This document shows, piece by piece, positions 1 through 8,530 of a stretch of DNA of 33,366 nt. Positions within the stretch are counted from its first letter, which is position 1. Each line of letters opens with the position of its first letter. Location: assembly GCA_045588345.1 (NCBI GenBank), contig JAZNDZ010000079.1:1-33366 (forward strand), read 5' to 3'. The DNA comes from HGM04593 sp045588345 (GTDB taxonomy: Bacteria; Bacteroidota; Bacteroidia; Bacteroidales; Bacteroidaceae). A program made the position numbers and the translations under genes. The notes beneath the pieces are model-generated. The model did not search any database, had not been told where the DNA came from, and saw nothing but the letters and a program-made list of their open reading frames with translations.

Positions 1-1248
1 TTTAATGTTAACATTGTATCCACATTGTTCCCACTGATCTTTATCAAGCCACCATAGCTTTTCGTTTTCAAAAAGTCCCATTCCCAACGCTTGCGCAAAC
101 ATTAATGTTTTAGGATCAGTGCGATAACATTTGCTCAATAGAAAATTAGGCGGAATAACATTATTTTTCTTTTCTTCAAAAATTGACTGAAAAATATCTC
201 CTGCTATAAAACATTTTTTCTCAGTTACTAATTCACAGAGGTTAAAAAATGATTCTTTGAAGTCTTGACTTTCATCAATAAATATGTATGTAAAGGCATA
301 TCCATTGTCTTTTATTTTATCTTTAATTTGTTCGATTGCCTTTTTGCATACTGCATCAAATGAGCGACACTCACGGAAACTCTGAAAAGTTATGTCATAG
401 AAACTACATATATATCTATAAATACCAGAGTCAGCATTTCCATAATTTCCCCATGCGCTGACACATAGCAATCGCTCCCAATCAATCTGTTGTTCTACCT
501 TCATAAAGTTAAAGAATTCTGGTATTCTCTCTCTTAGTTTTCTCGATAGGATCTTATTAAAGCATGTGAATCCAAATACGGCTTTTTCATTTTTTACATA
601 TAAATCTTTGAGCTTATGCATTAATAGCTCCGTTTTGCCTGTGCCAGACAAACCCTGTATTGTAATTTGTTTGCCTTCAGCATCAAGCTCTTCATAAATA
701 AAACGGGTTTGTTGACCATCAAATAACTGAATTTTGTGTTTTACTTTATCTAAAATATTATTTGGTTCTTCTATAGTTATATTTTTAACATCGTTGATAC
801 TACCGATAAAAAGCGATACCAACAAATCTAGCGTTCTGAAATCATTAGAATCATTTATATAAATCTCATTACAAAACCAAGTGTAGATATCTTTAATATC
901 CGTTATCGAATAAATGCATGTTAATTTATCTCTCCATATTCTTGGACGACCAATCTTCTCCTTATATCCATATTTGTCGCTAATAGAACCAATATCTTCT
1001 ATTATATCTTCACATAGGTCTTTAAAGTCATCACTCATTTGATGAGTTGTAACAAATGCTACTTTCCTTTTAGATGATAATACTATCATTAAAGAGTTAT
1101 CGTCGTATTGATATTTACCATCAATAAGAGGACTAGACAACACATACACTTGTTGTTTAATAGATTCTGCAATTCTCTGTACTTCTTCCAAAAAACTTTT
1201 GTTTTTAGAAGATTGTATGACATTGCTATAAAAATAATTACTATTCAT
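1..1248 (-). CDS. Superfamily I (UvrD-like) helicase/ATPase, 3' part missing
   Basis: An open reading frame of 416 codons starts at the ATG complementary to 1246-1248 and runs off the left edge without a stop. Visible ATPase motifs are Walker A GLSGTGKT (about residues 199-206), Walker B FIDESQDF (about 323-330), a following GDIFQSIF block, and LSKCYRTDP (about 371-379), which resembles the arginine-containing motif IV of UvrD/Rep-type helicases. The C-terminal helicase motifs would lie beyond the window. The first 195 residues match nothing I recognise. Sampled lines have about 30-35% G+C against roughly half in neighbouring mnmE, and codon choice is A/T-ending, so recent acquisition is likely. 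Stand-alone proteins of this type occur in accessory and defence loci, but no partner gene is visible here. The ATPase class is fairly sure; the biological role is unknown. Confidence 0.8.
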   Translation of the reverse strand, partial: MNSNYFYSNVIQSSKNKSFLEEVQRIAESIKQQVYVLSSPLIDGKYQYDDNSLMIVLSSKRKVAFVTTHQMSDDFKDLCEDIIEDIGSISDKYGYKEKIGRPRIWRDKLTCIYSITDIKDIYTWFCNEIYINDSNDFRTLDLLVSLFIGSINDVKNITIEEPNNILDKVKHKIQLFDGQQTRFIYEELDAEGKQITIQGLSGTGKTELLMHKLKDLYVKNEKAVFGFTCFNKILSRKLRERIPEFFNFMKVEQQIDWERLLCVSAWGNYGNADSGIYRYICSFYDITFQSFRECRSFDAVCKKAIEQIKDKIKDNGYAFTYIFIDESQDFKESFFNLCELVTEKKCFIAGDIFQSIFEEKKNNVIPPNFLLSKCYRTDPKTLMFAQALGMGLFENEKLWWLDKDQWEQCGYNVNIK

Positions 1249-1519
1249 AATCAATTGTACTATGTGATTGTGTTAATGATCTATATACAGACAGAATTAT
1301 ACCATTTTAAATCTATTTAATGTGATGTGTAGCTTTGCTATCTCTACGCGATCAAGTTCTAAACAGTCAAAATTACTATCTAACATATATATGATTGTTT
1401 ATTTATAATGCGAAATAATTGAGGTATTTGTTGCATCCATCATTCCAATGTATTGTAAAAACATATTCCGTCTGGGAATTTGATATTCGGCATCCATAAT
1501 GGCTAATGATAAAGTGATT
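1249..1519. other. AT-rich intergenic spacer between helicase gene and mnmE
   Basis: This 271-base spacer is AT-rich like the helicase gene and holds no convincing gene. A TAATTTTG element on the minus strand (complement of 1368-1375) could be the -7 box of the helicase gene, but no TTG lies at the expected upstream distance. I found no tRNA or direct repeat that would mark an integration boundary. Confidence 0.4.
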
Positions 1520-2938
1520 CTACTTCCCGATGCAAAAGTTAGCGAAGATATTGCCAAGGACTTCATCGTTGGTTACTTCGCCGATGATTTCGGAGAGGTT
1601 GCGGATGGCGGCGCGGAGGGGTTCGCTGACGAGGTCGCCACTGATGTTGTCGGCAAGGCCTTGCTTTACTTCTCTTATATTTTCAAGGGCGCGCACGAGG
1701 GCTTCGTAATGCCTGACGTTGGTTACGACTACGTCTCCGGTTGAGATTGCGGGGAGTGCTGCGCTGCGTACAAGGAATTCTTCGAGTTTATCAAGGTTTG
1801 TTCCTTGACGGGCTGATATTGCCCATAAATCGCGGCTGTCCCATTCGGTTCCTTGACCATACTTGTTTACCATGGCGTTGCCCCACTCCATCATACGCGA
1901 GAGGGTTATTGGATCAACTGCATCGCATTTGTTCACAAGCACTGCGAGTTTCTTGCCGCGGCACACCGGCAACAGCCTGGCGGCTATCTCTTCTATCTGC
2001 TCATAGCCGGCTGTGGGGTCAATAAGCCACAGGGCTATTGAGGATTTCTTCAACTGTTCAAGGGTGCGTTCTATGCCTATCCGTTCTATGACATCGTGTG
2101 TATCGCGCAGACCGGCTGTGTCAATGAAACGGAAAGTTACTCCGCTCAGGTTCATCACTCCTTCCACTGTGTCGCGCGTGGTACCGCAGATATCGCTCAC
2201 AATGGCTCGTTCTTCATGCAATAATGCATTGAGCAACGTACTTTTACCTGTATTTGTTTCACCTACTATAGCAACCGGCACGCCGTTCTTCACGGCATTT
2301 CCTACGCTGAACGATGATACCAGGCGCGACATAACTGCTTCAACCTCGTTGCAGAGTGCAAGCAACTCGCTACGGTCGGCAAATTCAACATCTTCTTCGC
2401 TGAAGTCAAGTTCAAGTTCCATAAGCGAAGTCAGTTGAAGCAATTTATTGCGAAGCACACCTAACTCGTTGCTAAAGCCACCTTTAAGTTGGTTCATTGC
2501 GAGCCTGTGCGACGCTCGTGAGGTTGACGCTATGAGGTCGGCTACAGCCTCGGCACGGCTCAGGTCCATCTTTCCATTGAGGAACGCACGCATGGTAAAC
2601 TCGCCGGGGGCAGCCTGACGTGCCCCACTATCGAGCAGGCTCAAGAGTATCTGCTGGGTAATGTAGGGCGATGCGTGACAACTTATTTCTACTGTGTCCT
2701 CACCTGTATAACTGTGCGGTGCGCGCATGATGGTCAGCAACGCTTCATCCAGCACCTCATTGCCATTTGTGCAGATGTCGCCAAAAACAACTGTGTGCGA
2801 ACGGCGCTCTTGCAGGGATGCACCTTTTTTGGGTACAAAGATACCAGACACTATTTCAATGGCCTTTTCGCCAGATACTCTTATCACATTAAGCGCTCCA
2901 CCTTGCGATGTTGCAAGGGCGCATATTGTTTCACTCAT
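1520..2938 (-). CDS. mnmE: tRNA uridine-5-carboxymethylaminomethyl modification GTPase MnmE
   Basis: MnmE works with MnmG to install the 5-carboxymethylaminomethyl group on the wobble uridine of certain tRNAs, using GTP and a folate one-carbon unit. The 472-residue product has the family layout: an N-terminal tetrahydrofolate-binding/dimerisation domain starting SETICALATSQGGALNVIRVSG, a helical domain, an inserted G domain, and the invariant C-terminal FCIGK (468-472). G-domain motifs are GETNTGKST (226-234), DTAGLRDT and NKCD. The length is slightly above the usual 450-465. It is the last gene before the AT-rich left-hand region and lies 188 bases downstream of the nucleoside phosphorylase gene, with no terminator seen between them, so it may be read from its own promoter or by readthrough. 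Identification is secure. Confidence 0.97.
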   Translation of the reverse strand: MSETICALATSQGGALNVIRVSGEKAIEIVSGIFVPKKGASLQERRSHTVVFGDICTNGNEVLDEALLTIMRAPHSYTGEDTVEISCHASPYITQQILLSLLDSGARQAAPGEFTMRAFLNGKMDLSRAEAVADLIASTSRASHRLAMNQLKGGFSNELGVLRNKLLQLTSLMELELDFSEEDVEFADRSELLALCNEVEAVMSRLVSSFSVGNAVKNGVPVAIVGETNTGKSTLLNALLHEERAIVSDICGTTRDTVEGVMNLSGVTFRFIDTAGLRDTHDVIERIGIERTLEQLKKSSIALWLIDPTAGYEQIEEIAARLLPVCRGKKLAVLVNKCDAVDPITLSRMMEWGNAMVNKYGQGTEWDSRDLWAISARQGTNLDKLEEFLVRSAALPAISTGDVVVTNVRHYEALVRALENIREVKQGLADNISGDLVSEPLRAAIRNLSEIIGEVTNDEVLGNIFANFCIGK

Positions 2939-3126
2939 TGGTAAAAGTCTTTATTAGGAGGGTGACCCGAAAGTCATCCTCATGTTGTCGGGTGGATGAA
3001 TAGGAGCAAGTTACACCCTATTTATTATAACCATAATCAACAGCAAGCAGGAACGAGTTCCTTCACTGCATCAAGGATGAGAGATGCGCTGGGATGAAGT
3101 TCAAGCAATACCTCTTAGACATTCCA

Positions 3127-4005
3127 TCAGATGCGGTCAAGGACAGTCTTTATCAGTTCGTTCATCTTGACAGTGTAATCAACGTCAGCCTCCTTTGCAC
3201 GGCGGTTTGCTATGACAAGACACACCGTGACAGCCTGATGTCCCATAAGTTTCGCAAGGCCGGCGAGAGCCGAACTCTCCATCTCGAAGTTTGTAATCTG
3301 TTGCCCTTCGTAAAGGAAAGACTCAACCTTCTCGTTCTGGTGCGGGTCGGCAAGCGGCACGCGCAAACGGCGGCCTTGAGGCCCGAAAAAGCCTCCGCAA
3401 GCAATGGTCACGCCACGTACCATATCATCTTTGGCAACACGCTCGACAAGTTCCTCATCGGCAGCAATTATGTATGGTGCAGGCTGACACATGTTACCGC
3501 TCCACCCCAGATGATTGAGCAAAGCACGCTCCATGGGCAAGTCGCACACCTCGTTGCGCCCGGCATAGAAATTGAGCAGACCATCGAAGCCCACTGATTT
3601 TGCCGAACAGATGAATGTGCCCACTGGTGTGTGCGGCTGCAAGCCTCCGCAGGTTCCGATGCGCACCAGTTGCAATCTGCGCAAGTTCTCTTTCTCGTAA
3701 CGCGTAGAGAAATCAATATTGGCAAGGGCATCAATCTCATTCAGCACAATATCGACATTATCGCAACCGATACCGGTGGAAACAACAGTAATTCGCTTGC
3801 CGTTATATGTGCCGGTAATGGTGCGGAACTCGCGGTGTTGTATATCGCACTCCTGCTCACTGAAGTACGATGCCACTAAAGGAACACGCCCCGGGTCACC
3901 CACAAGAATAACTTTATCGGCCAGTTGCTCCGGCTTTACTCCCAAATGATAGATTGCCCCGTTGGGCTCAATGAGCAGCTCCGAAGGAGCGAAATAACGT
4001 TTCAT
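3127..4005 (-). CDS. udp: Nucleoside phosphorylase, uridine phosphorylase-like
   Basis: Enzymes of this family split a nucleoside with phosphate into the free base and (deoxy)ribose-1-phosphate for pyrimidine or purine salvage in the cytoplasm. The 292-residue protein shows the phosphate-binding motif GDPGRV near residue 37, the core segment VVSTGIGCDNVDIVLNE, a conserved RIGTCGGLQP segment, and the NFEMESSAL motif near the C terminus that contacts the ribose in PNP/UDP family members. It is about 40 residues longer than E. coli Udp, mainly through the N-terminal segment before LGVKP and an insertion after FDGLLNFYAG. The gene lies 55 bases downstream of floA on the same strand and may be cotranscribed. 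Uridine is the likely substrate, but specificity cannot be fixed by eye. Confidence 0.85.
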   Translation of the reverse strand: MKRYFAPSELLIEPNGAIYHLGVKPEQLADKVILVGDPGRVPLVASYFSEQECDIQHREFRTITGTYNGKRITVVSTGIGCDNVDIVLNEIDALANIDFSTRYEKENLRRLQLVRIGTCGGLQPHTPVGTFICSAKSVGFDGLLNFYAGRNEVCDLPMERALLNHLGWSGNMCQPAPYIIAADEELVERVAKDDMVRGVTIACGGFFGPQGRRLRVPLADPHQNEKVESFLYEGQQITNFEMESSALAGLAKLMGHQAVTVCLVIANRRAKEADVDYTVKMNELIKTVLDRI

Positions 4006-4060
4006 GACAAAATCCTTTTTAGTTCAACATCTACGTATCAGCTCTCTATAATTAAACGCA

Positions 4061-5029
4061 TTACTCCTTAGCAATGTTGTCACGCATTGCAGTATCGGCC
4101 TGTATGTTCTTCATGCGGTAGTAATCCATTATGCCAAGGTTGCCGCTACGGAATGCCTCTGCCATAGCCTTAGGAACCTCAGCCTCAGCCTCTATTACAT
4201 GTGCACGGGCCTCCTGTGCACGAGCCTTGTTCTCCTGTTCAAGGGCAACAGCCATGGCACGACGCTCCTCTGCCTTTGCCTGAGCAATATTCTTGTCGGC
4301 ATTCGCCTGATCAATCTGCAATGCTGCACCGATATTCTTGCCTATATCGATATCTGCAATATCAATTGACAGAATCTCGAATGCAGTACCAGCATCAAGG
4401 CCTTTGCTGAGCACAAGTTTAGATATCGAATCGGGGTTCTCAAGCACAGCCTTGTGGTTCTCTGACGAACCGATAGAAGAGACAATACCCTCGCCCACAC
4501 GTGCAAGCACAGTATCCTCACCGGCACCGCCCACAAGACGCTTGATGTTGGCACGCACCGTAACACGTGCTATTGCAATGAGTTGTATACCGTCCTTTGC
4601 CACCGCTGTAACGTGTGGAGTGTCAATAACCTTGGGGTTGACCGACATTTGTACAGCCTCGAACACATCGCGGCCGGCAAGGTCAATTGCTGTAGCCATC
4701 TGGAAGGTAAGTTCAATATTGGCCTTGGAAGCCGAAACAAGAGCATGCACCACCCTTTCTACATTACCGCCGGCAAGGTAGTGTGCCTCAAGACTGTCGC
4801 GTGTAATGTTCTCAAGCCCCGCCTTGTGTGCCTCAATCATCGCCTGCACGATAACACCGGGAGGCACATTACGTATGCGCATGAGGAATAGTTGCAGCAG
4901 CGAGATTCGCACTCCCGACACTTTGGCCGAAAGCCACAGCACGAACGGAACATAATGGAAGAACAAGACAAGCAGGATTAGAGCACCAACAGATGCACCT
5001 GCAATAAGATAGATATTGTCCGGATTCAT
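4061..5029 (-). CDS. floA: Flotillin-like protein FloA (UPF0365)
   Basis: FloA is a bacterial flotillin that assembles in membrane microdomains and affects membrane fluidity and the organisation of envelope proteins. The 322-residue product has one N-terminal hydrophobic hairpin or anchor (about residues 8-34), then the UPF0365 core (VSGVRISLLQLFLMRIRNVPPGVIV written in parts as VSGVRISLLQ and MRIRNVPPG). An SPFH/PHB-like domain and an alanine/glutamate-rich coiled coil (about 235-295, with repeats such as QAKAEERRAMA and EARAHVIEAEAEVPKAMAEA) follow. Length and sequence match the family closely. It sits 18 bases after nfeD, the standard partner pair in many bacteria. Identification is secure; the role in this organism is inferred from other phyla. 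Confidence 0.95.
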   Translation of the reverse strand: MNPDNIYLIAGASVGALILLVLFFHYVPFVLWLSAKVSGVRISLLQLFLMRIRNVPPGVIVQAMIEAHKAGLENITRDSLEAHYLAGGNVERVVHALVSASKANIELTFQMATAIDLAGRDVFEAVQMSVNPKVIDTPHVTAVAKDGIQLIAIARVTVRANIKRLVGGAGEDTVLARVGEGIVSSIGSSENHKAVLENPDSISKLVLSKGLDAGTAFEILSIDIADIDIGKNIGAALQIDQANADKNIAQAKAEERRAMAVALEQENKARAQEARAHVIEAEAEVPKAMAEAFRSGNLGIMDYYRMKNIQADTAMRDNIAKE

Positions 5030-5047
5030 AATAAATATATTTAAATG

Positions 5048-5527
5048 TTAGTCCTTATTTACTTTCTCAACAAAAATTGCATCGCCCGAGATACGTATAA
5101 TCTCTATTTCCTCGTTCTCGTTGATGAAACCGGCCTCGGACTTCACCTCAACGATTGTTCCGCCAAAATTCGCCTCGCCGATAAGAGCCAAACGTGTCTT
5201 TGCTAAACCGCGGTCACCGACCTTGAACTTCTTTGCTTCATCGCCTTTCACAGTGGAATCGATATTCTTCTTCAACGCCAGGCGGTCGAGCGACTTTCCG
5301 TAAAGTGCCCACAAGAACAGGGCGATACAGATGAACACCGCTGCCAGCACAGTTATCCAGCCGGCAATGTAACCAATAGTGTAGAAAGCGTAGAAGACTG
5401 AAGCTATCAATGCCAGCACGCCAAGTATACCGGTAAAGCCAAAGCCCGGAATGAGCGCAACCTCAACAGCGAGCAGCGCAGTGGCAAGCAATACCAGAAC
5501 CACAACAATTATAATATCCATAATCAT
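5048..5527 (-). CDS. NfeD family membrane protein
   Basis: NfeD proteins are small membrane proteins with a cytoplasmic or periplasmic OB-fold domain, encoded beside flotillin/stomatin genes and thought to work with them. This 159-residue protein has closely packed hydrophobic segments in the first 75 residues (about 3-30, 32-50 and 53-75). An OB-fold-like C-terminal domain (about 95-159) contains KFKVGDRGLAKTRLALIGEA and the G-rich GGTIVEVKSEAGFINENEEIEI. This is the short NfeD form without the N-terminal ClpP-like protease domain. The chosen ATG overlaps the stop of the upstream gene (ATGA at 5524-5527), which implies translational coupling; a second ATG two codons later at 5519-5521 could also be used. 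Confidence 0.9.
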   Translation of the reverse strand: MIMDIIIVVVLVLLATALLAVEVALIPGFGFTGILGVLALIASVFYAFYTIGYIAGWITVLAAVFICIALFLWALYGKSLDRLALKKNIDSTVKGDEAKKFKVGDRGLAKTRLALIGEANFGGTIVEVKSEAGFINENEEIEIIRISGDAIFVEKVNKD

Positions 5528-6951
5528 TTATAAATTTTTTCCTGTTCAATTTTTCTTATCTCATACTCCATGAGGACAAGAGCATGTTCCTCATCCTCCA
5601 CTTTACGTTCAAGTTCAAGTATAGCCGGAGCCATTTTCTCTTTTGTAACGGCATTTGCCGATGAATACTGTTCCCTGAATTGCTCAAGTGATGCAATGTC
5701 ACTCTTCAACTGTCTGGTACGTGTCTGCCATTCAGAAAAGAGTTTACGAGCCTCGGGGCTCTTGAAATCGGAAAGCATTTTGTAATCACGCGTATCGTCA
5801 ATGACGAAAAGAAAATCGCTGTTTTCCGTTTTGTCTTCATCGGAATAAAGCAACATGGTCAACTGAAGACGCGCCTTGCGAACAGCCTCTTCATCTGTCT
5901 GTGTTGCAGCAATTGATGAAAGTTTCGCAAAGGGCAATACTCCATTGTAGCCAAGTTTATCGGTGTTGTACTTCTCCTTTGCGGCATTGGGAACAAAAAG
6001 GTAGACACACACCAGGCCCTCGGGCTGGTTCCGGTCCGAGGCGAACCACCCCAAGCCTGTAACCTCATCAATGACAAGCATATAGTCATTGGCCATAGAG
6101 TTGAAAGGCATTCCCACATTATCGGGGCGGAGGAAACGCCCCGTCTCACTGTCCATATTTGTCATGAAGATGTCGTAACCGCCAATAGAACCTTTGCCGT
6201 CACTTGCAAAATAAAGGGTAAGGCCATCGCTGCACATGAAAGGATAATTATCGTTGCCATAGGTTTCAAAGCCCTCAAGCGGCACCGGAGTACTCCACTC
6301 GTCAGCAACTTTGGAAATATGGTACAGTTTCATCAACGAGTCGTTGTACTCCCCGAAATCGGAAAAGAAGATATCCATGCCACGCTCAGTCTCATTCATA
6401 TATCCAGGCAGGCTATTGTCATCGAAATATGCCGCATTTGTTGTAACCACGCCCACATCATTGCCGAGCCTGTAGGCCGAAAGGAACTTATCCTTTGCAA
6501 CCACAAAACTGTCAACTACACAAATCTTTGCTGTGCTCATCACCATGCGGGCAACCGTCTTTGCCTTGTTGGCCTTTTGCGAGAACACAATGCGCAAGGA
6601 GTCATCCTTTGTCACCTCAAGAAAATTCTCATAGCACTCCAATGCAGCAGGATAATTCTCCTTGCCGAAGTGATAATCACCAAGATAACGGTGTGCATTC
6701 ACAATCTTGCGCGAAACGGCAAATTCCAGCATCTTCTGCACGTCAACCGTGTCGCCGGTCTCAAGGCAACTTGCTGCGTACCAATAGTTGTATTCGCTGT
6801 TCTTGGGATTGCTCTTGAGCATTTTCTTGGCCATAGCCTTTGCTTCCACAAAATTACCCTTGTCGAACAGTTTCTTCAAAGCCGTCCTCGACTGCCCTAC
6901 TGCTACCGACGAGAGCATTACGACCGCTATTGTAAAAAGAATCTTTCTCAT
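5524..6951 (-). CDS. Exported TPR and PD40 beta-propeller protein
   Basis: The 475-residue protein begins with a signal peptide (MRKILFTIAVVMLSSVAVGQ, probable cleavage after residue 19 or 20). Tetratricopeptide-like helices follow (about 25-125; FDKGNFVEAKAMAKKMLK, YNYWYAASCLETGD, YHFGKENYPAALECYENFLE). The middle part (about 150-330) resembles the WD40-like PD40 propeller of Bacteroidetes OmpA-type envelope proteins, with blades such as SDGLTLYFASDGKGSIGGYD and TGLGWFASDRNQPEG. The C-terminal 80 residues are charged and likely coiled coil, with no OmpA peptidoglycan-binding domain. A periplasmic scaffold role is likely but not shown. Its stop overlaps the start of nfeD, so it is the first gene of a unit with nfeD and floA. 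Confidence 0.8.
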   Translation of the reverse strand: MRKILFTIAVVMLSSVAVGQSRTALKKLFDKGNFVEAKAMAKKMLKSNPKNSEYNYWYAASCLETGDTVDVQKMLEFAVSRKIVNAHRYLGDYHFGKENYPAALECYENFLEVTKDDSLRIVFSQKANKAKTVARMVMSTAKICVVDSFVVAKDKFLSAYRLGNDVGVVTTNAAYFDDNSLPGYMNETERGMDIFFSDFGEYNDSLMKLYHISKVADEWSTPVPLEGFETYGNDNYPFMCSDGLTLYFASDGKGSIGGYDIFMTNMDSETGRFLRPDNVGMPFNSMANDYMLVIDEVTGLGWFASDRNQPEGLVCVYLFVPNAAKEKYNTDKLGYNGVLPFAKLSSIAATQTDEEAVRKARLQLTMLLYSDEDKTENSDFLFVIDDTRDYKMLSDFKSPEARKLFSEWQTRTRQLKSDIASLEQFREQYSSANAVTKEKMAPAILELERKVEDEEHALVLMEYEIRKIEQEKIYK

Positions 6952-7022
6952 TTCATAAATACATTTTCAAAACACCACTGCACACAGACAGCCGCATCCA
7001 CAAATTTCCACACTATCCGTTT

Positions 7023-7116
7023 CAAATATAGAAACAAACGAGCAAAAAAGCACGAAACTTGTTTCGGTATTTTTTATAACGAGTGCAGAATATATTCAAG
7101 CGTTGTTTCAAATATA
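7023..7116 (-). promoter_or_regulatory. Two TATATTTG -7 elements upstream of the TPR/PD40 gene
   Basis: The complement of 7023-7030 and of 7109-7116 both read TATATTTG followed by AAAC, matching the Bacteroidetes -7 consensus. Neither has a TTG at the ideal 19-21 base distance. The nearer one would give a leader of about 65 bases for the gene starting at 6951; the farther one, about 150 bases. The 349-base stretch 6952-7300 contains only these sites and the rightward ttcA promoter. Confidence 0.5.
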
Positions 7117-7253
7117 GTAATAAATTGAAGATTCAGCACAGTAATGTTGTCATTTTTATATAATTTAAGATAAAAGCAAGCATTTATGTAATATTTTGGA
7201 CGTAAAATTGAAAAAAGCCAAGGGCACCGCATCGCACAAAGCACTATTTTCAT

Positions 7254-7261
7254 TAACTTCG
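7254..7261 (+). promoter_or_regulatory. Candidate -7 element of ttcA
   Basis: TAACTTCG lies 39 bases before the ttcA ATG. It is the same variant of the Bacteroidetes -7 box (TTCG instead of TTTG) found before the DUF5063 gene at 30706. No TTG is present at the ideal -33 distance, so the call rests on position and the -7 match alone. Confidence 0.45.
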
Positions 7262-7300
7262 CGCCGCGAATCGCAAACAACCGGCAAACAGAGAAAGACC

Positions 7301-8050
7301 ATGGCAAAATTCACCGAACAGCAGAAACTATACAAGCGCATAAGTAAACAGTTCGGGCGCGCCACATCGGGATACTCCATGCTCGAAGACGGAGACCGCA
7401 TCCTTGTAGCCCTGTCTGGCGGAAAAGACTCGCTCACACTGCTGCAATTGTTGGCGGAACGCAGCCGCATCTTCAAGCCACGCATAGCCATTGTTGCCGC
7501 ACATGTTACAATGGTAAATATTCCGTACAAAGCAGATATTGCATACCTAAATGAGTTCTGCCAATCCTCAGGAGTAGAACTGCATATACTTGAAAGCGGA
7601 TTCGACTCAAGCACCGACACCCGCAAATCACCATGTTTTCTTTGCTCATGGAACAGGCGTAAGGCTCTCTTTACACTGGCACAGGAATTAGGATGCAACA
7701 AAATCGCCCTCGGTCACAACATGGACGACTTCATAGAAACCATGCTCATGAACATCACATTCCAAGGCGCATTCAGCGCCATGGCACCTGTAATGAAGAT
7801 GGATAAATTCCCAATAACAGTCATTCGCCCGCTATGCCTTGTCAACGAAAACGATGTCGAGGCGTACGCCAAAGAGAGCAGTTTCCCACCACAGAAGAAA
7901 AACTGCCCATACGAAAACGACTCAAACCGCAAAGCCATGAAAGAAATGCTTGCCCACCTTGAGAAACTGAACCCCGAAGCGCGATACAACCTATGGGGAG
8001 CAATGAGCAACATACAAGCCGAGTTGCTGCCTCCAAAACAAAAGAAATAA
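7301..8050 (+). CDS. ttcA: tRNA 2-thiocytidine biosynthesis protein TtcA-like
   Basis: TtcA uses ATP and an iron-sulfur cluster to thiolate cytidine 32 in a subset of tRNAs. The product contains the PP-loop motif SGGKDS (residues 39-44), a CxxC pair (C112, C115) in SPCFLCSWNRRKALF, and the GHNMDDFIETMLMN segment typical of the TtcA/TilS group. The reading frame is open upstream to an ATG at 7196. I chose ATG 7301 because it yields the family N terminus (AKFTEQQKLYKRISKQFGRA) and because the candidate -7 box at 7254-7261 would lie inside the longer version. At 249 residues it is shorter than E. coli TtcA (about 310). DUF486 follows 18 bases downstream, probably in the same transcript. Confidence 0.9.
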   Translation: MAKFTEQQKLYKRISKQFGRATSGYSMLEDGDRILVALSGGKDSLTLLQLLAERSRIFKPRIAIVAAHVTMVNIPYKADIAYLNEFCQSSGVELHILESGFDSSTDTRKSPCFLCSWNRRKALFTLAQELGCNKIALGHNMDDFIETMLMNITFQGAFSAMAPVMKMDKFPITVIRPLCLVNENDVEAYAKESSFPPQKKNCPYENDSNRKAMKEMLAHLEKLNPEARYNLWGAMSNIQAELLPPKQKK

Positions 8051-8068
8051 CAGTAAAAATATACAACA

Positions 8069-8443
8069 ATGACAAAGATTATCCTGACACTTGTTCTGCT
8101 TATAATCTCAAACAGTTTCATGACACTTGCCTGGTACGGCAATCTCAAGCTGCAAGAGATGAAAGTAATCTCCCCAAACACATCGATTGTAATTATCGTA
8201 CTCATAAGTTGGTGTGTTGCGCTGCTGGAATACTCATTCCTGATTCCGGCCAACCGCATAGGTTCCGAAATAAACGGCGGACCATTCTCACTTGTACAGT
8301 TGAAGGTTATACAGGAAGTAATATCATGCCTTGTATTCGGTGTCATTGTTTCGGTATTCTTCAAAGGCGAGACACTCCAGTGGAACCATCTGGTAGCAGT
8401 AGTTTTTCTTGTACTTGCGGTTTACTTTGTATTCCTTAAGTAA
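8069..8443 (+). CDS. DMT-like small membrane protein (DUF486)
   Basis: The 124-residue protein is almost entirely hydrophobic with four predicted membrane helices (about 4-24, 36-57, 76-98 and 104-123). Its conserved segments (NSFMTLAWYGNLK, YSFLIPANRIGS, QLKVIQEVISC, NHLVAVVFLVLAVYFVF) match the DUF486 family, a compact relative of the drug/metabolite transporter superfamily. The substrate is unknown, and such half-size proteins would have to oligomerise to transport anything. It follows ttcA closely on the same strand. Confidence 0.88.
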   Translation: MTKIILTLVLLIISNSFMTLAWYGNLKLQEMKVISPNTSIVIIVLISWCVALLEYSFLIPANRIGSEINGGPFSLVQLKVIQEVISCLVFGVIVSVFFKGETLQWNHLVAVVFLVLAVYFVFLK

Positions 8444-8530
8444 TTGAGCATGCACACCCGTCGCTGAAAGCAAAACAGCGCCTTAAAAAAAATCGAAAAC
8501 ATGAGCGGTTGCTTGCAGGCGGCCAATAAC

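Noticed and set aside
1249..1519. tRNA gene or attachment site at the boundary of the AT-rich left segment
   Set aside because: No cloverleaf-forming sequence or direct repeat matching the mnmE 3' end could be found in the visible part.
2966..2994. Small hairpin upstream of mnmE as a riboswitch or terminator
   Set aside because: Only six base pairs with a long loop and no T-run; not better than chance in a 188-base spacer.
3006..3040. Promoter for mnmE
   Set aside because: The minus strand reads TAACTTGC with a TTG 24 bases upstream, but the -7 box misses one consensus T and the spacing is too long, so it is not listed as a feature.
6319..7128. Plus-strand open frame of 269 codons opposite the TPR/PD40 gene
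   Set aside because: It lies almost wholly antisense to a coding gene with signal peptide and TPR motifs, has no recognisable domain, and is rich in Cys and His as expected of a reverse-strand artefact. The same holds for long antisense frames at 13278-14063, 24594-25346 and 28923-29630.
7196..7300. Longer ttcA starting at the ATG at 7196
   Set aside because: The extra 35 residues are low-quality and basic, match nothing in the family, and would place the candidate -7 box inside the gene.
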